A DNA stretch of 11,402 nt from an uncultured Clostridia bacterium (GTDB taxonomy: Bacteria > Bacillota > Clostridia > Christensenellales > Aristaeellaceae): contig CALGBY010000002.1 of the NCBI GenBank assembly GCA_937886445.1, positions 1 to 11,402 on the forward strand, given 5' to 3'. The position numbers were made by a program, and so were the translations under genes. Of the stretch, positions 6,399-11,402 are shown one piece after another (the stretch's first letter is position 1; each line of letters starts with the position of its first letter). The notes under the pieces are model-generated. The model was given only the letters and a program-made list of their open reading frames with translations, was not told the origin of the DNA and made no database searches.

Positions 6399-7148
6399 AT
6401 GATGGACTCCGGCAAACAAATGCCGGGGTTCTTTTTATTGAGTGATGATATCGCCTTTGAAAACATGTATGAAGCCGAGGGCGGTATCATACTGGACGGT
6501 GAGAAAATTCTTACCGGGCGTGAAATGATTGCGGCAGACAGGTTTACCTTCACAGTTTATGAAGGTGAAGTCAAGGTGGCCGAAGGCGTAAGCAGCGAAA
6601 ACGGAAAGATCGTATTTACCGAGATACGATATACACAGGAAAATATCGGAACTCACATCTACAAGATCGTTGAGGATGACACTTCCGTTCCTGTAATCGT
6701 CAAGGATGAAGCTGTTTATACCGTAACGGTAACAGTCACGGACAAGGGCGACGGAACAATGATCGCCGAAGCGGATGACGGTGACGGGTTTATCTTTGAT
6801 AATACCTATAACGCGACCGGCTCTTTCGATCCGGAAGCGATCCTGTACATGGATGAAGCAGGACAATTACCGGCTCAGGATGAGATCCTTGACTTACGGA
6901 ACGGAGAGGACACTGTATACTATGTCGTGGAAGAACCGGTGAAGGGTATGCAGACGACCTATACCAGCATTGCCCCGTACAGCGATGTAACGGACCGGGT
7001 ATACAACGGCGGAACGATCATCAATATAGTGATCCCGCCCACAGGCGACAGCGCAAATCCGCTGGTTTGGATACTGCGCGGCCTGTCCGCGGTCGGAATC
7101 GGGTTTGTGCTGTGCGTTTCCGCCGGCAGGAAAAAGCACATCCGGTAA
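6399..7148 (+). pseudogene. C-terminal remnant of a sortase-anchored pilin-domain surface protein
   Basis: The open frame gives 249 residues, but the first 15 or so are read through the terminator of the upstream unit and look non-coding. Recognisable protein begins near F20-E-N-M-Y, the linker that usually joins tandem Spy0128/FctA-like pilin domains. One such domain follows (about 24-138): I-L-T-G-R, F-T-F-T-V-Y-E, Y-T-V-T-V-T-V-T-D, and F-I-F-D-N-T-Y. By analogy with Spy0128, K36 and N135 could form an intramolecular isopeptide bond with E92 as catalyst. After a linker comes a sorting signal, I-P-P-T-G-D-S-A-N-P (212-221), a hydrophobic helix and R-K-K-H-I-R. There is no signal peptide and no convincing ribosome site, so the 5' part of a larger adhesin was probably lost by a deletion near 6436-6450. 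The frame has no internal stops, so the loss may be recent. A short intact gene is less likely. Confidence 0.6.
6406..6436 (+). terminator. Intrinsic terminator of the apbE unit
   Basis: ACTCCGGCA (6406-6414) pairs with TGCCGGGGT (6421-6429), nine base pairs with one U-G, around an AACAAA loop, followed by TCTTTTTA. A smaller hairpin (GCCGC 6382-6386 with GCGGC 6391-6395, GGAA loop) sits just upstream. The position 40 nt after the FMN-protein stop fits the end of that transcription unit. Confidence 0.85.
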
Positions 7149-7292
7149 CGGCATTTGCTCCCGGCGGGATCGGTTGTCTGCGAGCTGTCCGGCTTCCGGA
7201 AAAACGCGATACCGCTGTAACTGATTACAGACGCGTGCTTGTATCGTGATCATGATCAGCGGTGATTTGCCGCTGTACCTGTAAAACCGAAA

Positions 7293-7331
7293 ACAAAAAA
7301 TGCACCAATGATAATTCGGTGCATTTTTTGT
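7293..7331. terminator. Bidirectional terminator-like hairpin
   Basis: A perfect 14-bp inverted repeat, ACAAAAAATGCACC (7293-7306) with GGTGCATTTTTTGT (7318-7331), around an 11-nt loop. The A- and T-runs make it a usable terminator in both directions. It lies between the surface-protein remnant and the degV promoter. The 145 bp before it (7149-7292) show no gene or other clear signal. Confidence 0.75.
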
Positions 7332-7348
7332 GCATATATGCCATTGTT

Positions 7349-7376
7349 TTGACATGGTTTTGTGTGATACTATATC
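7349..7376 (+). promoter_or_regulatory. Probable promoter of the degV-family gene
   Basis: A perfect TTGACA (7349-7354), then 16 nt and a weaker TATATC (7371-7376). It sits directly after the terminator hairpin and about 40 nt before the DegV start. The -10 assignment is the uncertain part. Confidence 0.55.
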
Positions 7377-7414
7377 TGTGTCATAGAAAACCGGTTTTGC
7401 TGAAAGGACAGATT

Positions 7415-8287
7415 ATGAAGGAATTCACGATCATTACGGACAGCTGCTGCAGCCTGAACGCGGAAGAAGTTGCGGAGCTGGGGATCACCGTGCTGCCGCT
7501 CTCTTTTACAATCGACGGTGATATGTATCTCGATACGCCGGATCACAGCGCGATCAGCCCGGCTGAGTTTTACAGGAAGATCGCTGCGGGCAGAAAATGC
7601 TTTACAGCCGGCGTGAATGTAGGCCTGTATATCGATGCTATGCGCGATGCTGTAAAGGCCGGCCGTGATGTGCTTTGCATCTGTTTTTCAAGCGCGTTAT
7701 CCTGTACCTTTTCCAACGCACAGCTGGCGGCGGAGTATGTTTCCGAAGATATGCCTGATGCCGGGATCATTGTGATCGATTCACTGTGTGCCTGCAGAGG
7801 GTTGGGGATGCTGATCACAAGAACGGTTCATGAACAGCGGGCAAAGGGGCTTTCTCTGCAGGAGACAGCGGAGTTTGTACGGCGCGAAAAAGGACGTCAG
7901 GCACACTGGTTTTTTGTGGATGATCTGAACCATCTGCAGCAGGGTGGGCGTATAAAGAAAATTGAAGCGGTCGCAGGCAGTATTCTGGGGATCAAGCCGA
8001 TCCTTCACTGTGATGGTGACGGGAAGCTGACGGTCGCGGGAAAAGTGAGAGGGCTGAACAACGCGATCAAAGCCTTGATAGAAAAGATCAAAGAGACCGG
8101 TATCGCGGCCAACCAGACCGTGTTTATCAGCCATGCAGACTGTGCTGCCTATGTACAGAAGCTGGTGGACATGCTGCATCAGAATCTCGGAATAAAGGAC
8201 ATCCATACCGATTATATCTGTCCTGTGATCGGCGCGCATACTGGCTGCGGAACAGTGGGGCTGTTTTTTATCGCTAACAGAAGGTAA
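7415..8287 (+). CDS. DegV family fatty-acid-binding protein
   Basis: A 290-residue DegV/FakB-type protein. The family binds a fatty acid in a deep pocket, and FakB members present it to the kinase FakA for entry into phospholipid. Seen here: I-T-D-S-C (7-11), I-C-F-S-S-A-L-S (89-96), D-S-L-C-A-C-R-G-L-G (122-131), V-D-D-L-N-H-L-Q-Q-G-G-R-I (168-180), G-S-I-L-G-I-K-P-I-L (188-197) and V-I-G-A-H-T-G-C-G-T-V-G-L-F-F (271-285). The usual T-S-Q-P/T-A-Q motif near residue 64 is altered to F-T-A-G-V-N, and glycines in two motifs are cysteine (C97, C278), so the ligand may differ. ATG 7415 is used because AAAGGA (7403-7408) lies 6 nt before it; an upstream in-frame ATG at 7262 would run through the terminator and promoter. 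No FakA-like gene is in the window. Family certain, ligand unknown. Confidence 0.92.
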   Translation: MKEFTIITDSCCSLNAEEVAELGITVLPLSFTIDGDMYLDTPDHSAISPAEFYRKIAAGRKCFTAGVNVGLYIDAMRDAVKAGRDVLCICFSSALSCTFSNAQLAAEYVSEDMPDAGIIVIDSLCACRGLGMLITRTVHEQRAKGLSLQETAEFVRREKGRQAHWFFVDDLNHLQQGGRIKKIEAVAGSILGIKPILHCDGDGKLTVAGKVRGLNNAIKALIEKIKETGIAANQTVFISHADCAAYVQKLVDMLHQNLGIKDIHTDYICPVIGAHTGCGTVGLFFIANRR

Positions 8288-8325
8288 AATGCTGTATTCC
8301 AGGCTTTTTGCCATGACGGCATTTT
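8286..8325 (+). terminator. Weak terminator-like hairpin after degV
   Basis: AAAATGCTGT (8286-8295) can pair with ACGGCATTTT (8316-8325), ten base pairs with one G-U, around a 20-nt loop that contains a small GGC/GCC helix. Only TTTT at the end of the arm serves as U-run. It may attenuate rather than stop transcription into the next gene. Confidence 0.4.
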
Positions 8326-8349
8326 GATTGTTGATGTGAGGAAAACCCG

Positions 8350-8907
8350 ATGACGATCCTTGTTGATATGGATGATGTACTGGAAAAGCTTGTCTGCGGC
8401 TGGGTGGCGTATCTGAACGGAAAGTACGGGATATGCGTAAAGCCGGAGGATGTAAAGGACTGGGATATGACTAAGGCGTTTCCGTCGCTTACCCGGGAGC
8501 AGGTGTATGACGCTGTCAATGATGACTCCCTCTGGGATTATGTTGGGCCAATGCCGGGGGCAGTGGACGGCATGAGAAAGCTGATTGAAGACGGGCATGA
8601 TGTATATGTCGTGACCGCGTCCGATTATCAGACACTGCGTGCGAAGATGGATAAGGTACTTTTCAGATATTTCCCGTTTATCAGCTGGGAGCATGTGATC
8701 ATTACCAAAAACAAGCATCTGATATGCGGGGATGTACTGGTCGATGACGGGCCTCATAACCTTGAAAACGGAAATTTCTTCAGGATCCTGTATGATGCCG
8801 GCCATAACAGGACCTTTGATGAAAGCTCCATCGGCGCTGTGCGGGTACATAACTGGGATGAAGTATATGACACGATCAAAAAGATGAACAGCGGAACGGC
8901 CGGATAA
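8350..8907 (+). CDS. 5'(3')-deoxyribonucleotidase-like HAD phosphatase
   Basis: A 185-residue HAD-superfamily protein of the 5'(3')-deoxyribonucleotidase type (NT5C family), expected to remove phosphate from deoxyribonucleoside monophosphates in the cytoplasm. HAD motif I is V-D6-M-D8-D-V, with D6 as nucleophile and D8 as acid/base. Motif II is V-V-T89-A-S, motif III lysine is K120 or K122 in I-T-K-N-K-H, and motif IV is L-V-D132-D133-G-P. The cap between motifs I and II has W38-D-M and P-M-P-G-A, as in this family. Length matches the family. TGAGG (8337-8341) stands 8 nt before ATG 8350. It follows degV by 62 nt with only a weak hairpin between, so it may share that transcript. Substrate range cannot be told from sequence. 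Confidence 0.85.
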   Translation: MTILVDMDDVLEKLVCGWVAYLNGKYGICVKPEDVKDWDMTKAFPSLTREQVYDAVNDDSLWDYVGPMPGAVDGMRKLIEDGHDVYVVTASDYQTLRAKMDKVLFRYFPFISWEHVIITKNKHLICGDVLVDDGPHNLENGNFFRILYDAGHNRTFDESSIGAVRVHNWDEVYDTIKKMNSGTAG

Positions 8908-9006
8908 ATACTCAGTCATAATAAAACGAGTGCCGGCTCCTGAAGCATACCCGTACGGGAACGGCCAAGAGACAGAAATGACAGGAAACGGCAAATAAAC
9001 GAAAAC

Positions 9007-9032
9007 ATATGAAAAAACATGTTTTTTCATAT
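9007..9032. repeat. 26-bp perfect palindrome beside the thrS promoter
   Basis: The two 13-nt halves (9007-9019 and 9020-9032) are exact reverse complements, centred on CATG at 9018-9021. The half-site is ATATGAAAAAACA. Its last base is the first base of the -35 hexamer. As RNA it could form an 11-bp A-U stem with a CATG loop, so it may be a terminator for the upstream gene, an operator, or both. The rest of 8908-9006 shows no gene; CCCGTACGGG near 8950-8960 is a short palindrome. Confidence 0.7.
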
Positions 9033-9060
9033 TGCACTTTGCGAAAATGGGTGCTATACT
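9032..9060 (+). promoter_or_regulatory. Sigma-A promoter of thrS
   Basis: TTGCAC (9032-9037), a 17-nt spacer and TATACT (9055-9060), with an extended -10 TG at 9052-9053. Transcription would begin near 9067, immediately before stem I of the T-box leader. Confidence 0.82.
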
Positions 9061-9066
9061 TTGTGT

Positions 9067-9300
9067 GTCTTCCGGATGACGGAGAAAACGCGGGAAACAA
9101 GGACATTCCAGAGAGCGGCGTCGCGGGCTGAAAGCGCCGTATGATCCCTTTCCGCTGTACCGCCTCCTGACGGAAGCGGATGACGCCCGTTACAGCGGCA
9201 TAATGAGTGGTTTGCCAAAACAAGCAGGGTGGAACCGCGGATGCTTTTATCAAGGCATTCGTCCCGGCATCAATTCGGGAGGAGTGCCTTGTTTTGTTAT
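9067..9300 (+). promoter_or_regulatory. Threonine T-box riboswitch leader
   Basis: A tRNA-sensing leader that lets thrS be transcribed when tRNA-Thr is uncharged. The T-box sequence AGGGTGGAACCGCGG is at 9226-9240. Stem I closes with TTCCG (9070-9074) and CGGAA (9171-9175), then GGAG (9081-9084) and CTCC (9164-9167); the GATGAC/TGA internal loop between them fits the conserved kink-turn. The distal AGAGAGC is at 9110-9116 and its partner loop near GGCTGAAAGC (9126-9135). The specifier loop 3' strand is TGTACCGC (9156-9163) with the Thr codon ACC at 9159-9161. AATGAGTGG (9202-9210) is the usual element before the antiterminator. The antiterminator would pair 9238-9244 with 9255-9261 and 9227-9229 with 9263-9265. 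The UGGA of the T-box predicts a tRNA ending UCCA. Confidence 0.93.
9251..9297 (+). terminator. T-box terminator hairpin
   Basis: The arm 9251-9266 pairs with 9276-9291 over 16 positions with one wobble and one G-G mismatch. The loop is 9 nt and the tail is TTTTGTT. It uses bases 9255-9265, which the antiterminator also needs, so the two folds exclude each other. Confidence 0.88.
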
Positions 9301-9331
9301 ACAGACACCCTCAAAAAGAAGGAGGAACACT

Positions 9332-11137
9332 ATGAAAATCATCTGCAACAACGGAACGGTGGCGGAATGCCCCGAACAGGAGGAACTTCAGGTACTGCGT
9401 CATTCAGCGGCGCATATCCTTGCCCAGGCGGTGAAAACACTGTACCCCGGTGCTCACTTCGCTTACGGCCCTGCTACCGAAAAAGGCTTCCACTATGATA
9501 TCGACCTTGGCGATGTGAAGATCACCGAGGATGACCTTCCTGCTATCGAAAAGGAAATGCAGGCGATCGTCAAGAAGAACCTGCCCATCAAGCCCTTTGA
9601 GCTGCCCCGTGACGAGGCGGTCAAGCTGATGCAGGAAAGGGGAGAGATCTACAAGGTAGAGCACATCGCGGATCTGGATGAAAACGCCAGGATCACCTTC
9701 TACCAGCAGGGCGATTATATCGATATGTGCGTAGGGCCGCATATCTGCTATACCAAGGCGCTCAAGGCTTTCCGGTTGACGGCTGTATCCGGCGCGTACT
9801 GGAAGAATGACAAGAACAACAAGATGCTTACCCGCATTTCCGGCATCGCCTTCCGTACGGCGGATGAGCTGCAGGAATATGTGAAGATGACTGAGGAAGC
9901 CGAAAAACGCGACCACAACAAGCTGGGACGCGAAATGGAATTCTTTACCACGGTGGACTGCATCGGTCAGGGTCTTCCCATCCTGCTTCCCAAGGGCGCC
10001 CGCGTGATCCAGCTGCTGCAGCGCTGGGTCGAGGATGTGGAGCAGAAGAACGGCTATCTGCTCACAAAGACGCCTCTGATGGCCAAGCGTGATCTGTATC
10101 GTATTTCCGGTCACTGGGATCACTATCTGGATGGAATGTTTGTGCTGGGTGATCCGTATGATGAAGAAAAGGAATGCTTCGCGCTCCGTCCCATGACCTG
10201 CCCGTTCCAGTATCAGGTATATCTGAACCGTGCCCGTTCCTACCGCGATCTGCCGATGCGCCTCGGTGAGACCTCTACGCTGTTCCGCAATGAGGATTCC
10301 GGTGAGATGCACGGGCTGATCCGTGTACGCCAGTTTACCATTTCCGAGGGCCATCTTGTGCTTCGTCCGGATCAGCTTGAGCAGGAGTTTGAAGGCTGCC
10401 TGAAGCTGGCCAAATATTTCCTCGGTACGGTCGGTCTGCTTGATAAATGCACCTTCCGCTTCAGCCAGTGGGATCCCGAAAACCCCAAGAACAAGTATGA
10501 GGGAACCAAGGAGCAGTGGGAAGAAGCGCAGAGCATCATGGGCAGGATTCTGGATGATCTGGGCGTCAATTATACGATCGGTATTGATGAAGCCGCTTTC
10601 TACGGGCCGAAGCTGGATATTCAATATCACAATGTATTCGGCAAGGAAGATACGCTTGTAACCATCCAGATCGATATGCTTCTGGCTGAGCGTTTCGGTA
10701 TGGAATATACCGATGCCGACGGCAGCAAAAAGCGCCCCTATATCATCCACCGTACCAGCCTCGGATGCTATGAGCGTACACTGGCTTATCTGATCGAGAC
10801 CTATGCCGGCGCGCTGCCGCTTTGGATGATGCCTACTCAGGTAAAGGTACTTGCCGTGACGGACCGTGCCTATCAGTATGCTCAGGAGTTCTCTGATAAG
10901 ATGAATGAAATGGGGATCCGTGCCGAAGCGGACCTGCGCAATGAAAAACTGGGCTATAAGATCCGCGAAGCGCAGATGCAGAAGATCCCGTATATGCTGG
11001 TCGTCGGCGACAGAGATCTGGAAAACGGCACTGTGTCCGTGCGTACCCGCGGCGGTGTCGATCTGGGTGCCATGAAGCCCGATGAATTCGTTGCGAAATG
11101 CCTGAAGGAAATCGCCGAAAAGAACCGCGATTTCTGA
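9332..11137 (+). CDS. thrS: Threonine--tRNA ligase lacking the TGS domain
   Basis: A 601-residue class II synthetase that charges tRNA-Thr. Usual length is about 640 because of an N-terminal TGS domain; here only about 20 residues precede the editing domain. That domain keeps its four active residues, H24-x3-H28 (H-S-A-A-H) and C133-x3-H137 (C-V-G-P-H). The catalytic core keeps the zinc ligands C290, H341 and H473. Its motif 2 region is a variant: F-R-N-E-D-S-G-E-M-H-G-L-I, then R-V-R-Q-F-T-I-S-E-G-H341, where textbook enzymes have R-V-R-G-F-T-x-D-D-A-H. F-Y-G-P-K-L-D follows at 423-429. The anticodon-binding domain begins near P501-T-Q-V-K-V-L. AAGGAGG (9319-9325) stands 6 nt before ATG 9332. 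An in-frame ATG at 9203 lies inside the T-box leader and is rejected. Control is by the T-box. Confidence 0.97.
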   Translation: MKIICNNGTVAECPEQEELQVLRHSAAHILAQAVKTLYPGAHFAYGPATEKGFHYDIDLGDVKITEDDLPAIEKEMQAIVKKNLPIKPFELPRDEAVKLMQERGEIYKVEHIADLDENARITFYQQGDYIDMCVGPHICYTKALKAFRLTAVSGAYWKNDKNNKMLTRISGIAFRTADELQEYVKMTEEAEKRDHNKLGREMEFFTTVDCIGQGLPILLPKGARVIQLLQRWVEDVEQKNGYLLTKTPLMAKRDLYRISGHWDHYLDGMFVLGDPYDEEKECFALRPMTCPFQYQVYLNRARSYRDLPMRLGETSTLFRNEDSGEMHGLIRVRQFTISEGHLVLRPDQLEQEFEGCLKLAKYFLGTVGLLDKCTFRFSQWDPENPKNKYEGTKEQWEEAQSIMGRILDDLGVNYTIGIDEAAFYGPKLDIQYHNVFGKEDTLVTIQIDMLLAERFGMEYTDADGSKKRPYIIHRTSLGCYERTLAYLIETYAGALPLWMMPTQVKVLAVTDRAYQYAQEFSDKMNEMGIRAEADLRNEKLGYKIREAQMQKIPYMLVVGDRDLENGTVSVRTRGGVDLGAMKPDEFVAKCLKEIAEKNRDF

Positions 11138-11182
11138 TTTGAGGCAGGGGTGTGTTTCTAAATTCAAAACGAAGCATTTTCG

Positions 11183-11271
11183 GCATCTTTTCCGTCATTT
11201 CTACATTGTTGAGCCTCGATTTACCGCCGGTAAACCTTCTGCTCTTCACCTTGAACTGACGGAAAATATGC
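11183..11271. repeat. Long-armed inverted repeat after thrS
   Basis: GCATCTTTTCCGTCA (11183-11197) and TGACGGAAAATATGC (11257-11271) are complementary at 14 of 15 positions. The 59-nt interior contains a second perfect hairpin, TTTACC with GGTAAA around GCC (11220-11234). No U-run follows, so it is not an obvious terminator. It could be a small mobile or repeated element, or a structured RNA. The minus strand through it encodes a peptide-like stretch (for example S-R-R-F-T-G-G-K-S-R-L-N-N) that I do not recognise. Confidence 0.5.
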
Positions 11272-11319
11272 TTGAAACCGCACATTCCTCATCTTAGACA
11301 ATATGTAATGACCTCCAGT

Positions 11320-11348
11320 TTGTAGGTTCGTGGATTTACCTGTATACT
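11320..11348 (+). promoter_or_regulatory. Probable promoter of a gene beyond the window
   Basis: TATACT (11343-11348) with a weak -35 TTGTAG (11320-11325) at exactly 17 nt. It lies 45 nt before a strong ribosome site. The weak -35 lowers certainty. Confidence 0.5.
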
Positions 11349-11392
11349 ACAGACTGGACTAACAATCAGTGGTAACAGGGTTTACCGCATAC

Positions 11393-11402
11393 AAAAGGAG
11401 GT
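11393..11402 (+). promoter_or_regulatory. Strong ribosome binding site at the window edge
   Basis: AAAAGGAGGT, an almost perfect anti-16S match, ends exactly at the window edge. A + strand gene should start within about ten bases beyond it. Confidence 0.7.

Noticed and set aside
8212..9030. 272-codon minus-strand open frame over the nucleotidase gene
   Set aside because: Shadow of a gene with clear HAD motifs; no start signal and no known domain.
9404..11167. 587-codon minus-strand open frame across thrS
   Set aside because: It is the antisense of a clear thrS. The translation has no recognisable domain and is the product of the codon bias of the + strand.
75..11303. Inverted 11-nt match TATTGTCTAAG near both window ends (about 75-85 and 11293-11303)
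   Set aside because: Too short to be meaningful at this window size, and the flanks do not match, so it does not support a mobile element spanning the window.
1..11402. CRISPR arrays, tRNA or rRNA genes, insertion sequences
   Set aside because: No regular repeat-spacer pattern, tRNA cloverleaf or transposase coding region was seen on either strand.

Overview
All genes that can be supported lie on the + strand of what looks like a chromosomal segment from a Gram-positive anaerobe (Bacillota, probably Clostridia). The signs are strong AGGAGG-type ribosome binding sites, a tRNA-sensing T-box leader in front of thrS, a lipoprotein-type ApbE, a sortase-type C-terminus on a surface-protein remnant, and U-tailed hairpin terminators. 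Base composition looks close to balanced. The genus cannot be read from the sequence.

Layout. 220-1407: a Mn-type cation diffusion facilitator. 1446-3880: an operon with its own promoter, tightly packed and partly start/stop-overlapping, encoding a NusG-domain-II membrane protein (EetA-like), a Gx-family membrane protein (EetB-like), a DUF1622 membrane protein and an exported two-repeat protein resembling the flavoprotein PplA; it ends at a strong terminator. 3894-6436: a second transcription unit with a near-consensus promoter, encoding a lipoprotein FAD:protein FMN transferase (ApbE/FmnB) and a membrane-anchored RnfG-like protein with three FMN-binding domains; it also ends at a terminator. 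6399-7148: the C-terminal remnant of a pilin-domain, sortase-anchored surface protein. 7293-8287: a terminator, a promoter and a DegV-family gene. 8350-8907: a 5'(3')-deoxyribonucleotidase-like HAD protein. 9007-11137: a 26-bp palindrome, a promoter, a threonine T-box leader and a thrS that lacks the TGS domain. 11138-11402: a spacer with a long inverted repeat, then a promoter and ribosome binding site for a gene beyond the window.

How the genes work together. The centre (1.4-6.4 kb) reads as one extracytosolic flavin electron-transfer module. ApbE covalently attaches FMN to Thr/Ser outside the membrane. Its candidate substrates are encoded next to it: the triple-domain RnfG-like protein (three D-x-x-[ST]-x-A-T motifs) and the abundant-looking PplA-like protein (one good and one degenerate motif). 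EetA/EetB-like membrane proteins are known partners in flavin-based extracellular electron transfer of Listeria and relatives. No ndh2, demethylmenaquinone-synthesis or other rnf genes are present in the window, so the electron donor is unknown. The most unusual points are the DUF1622 protein inside this operon, the cysteines placed at all three FMN-site motifs of the third FMN domain, and an inverted repeat that encloses the -35 box of the first operon.
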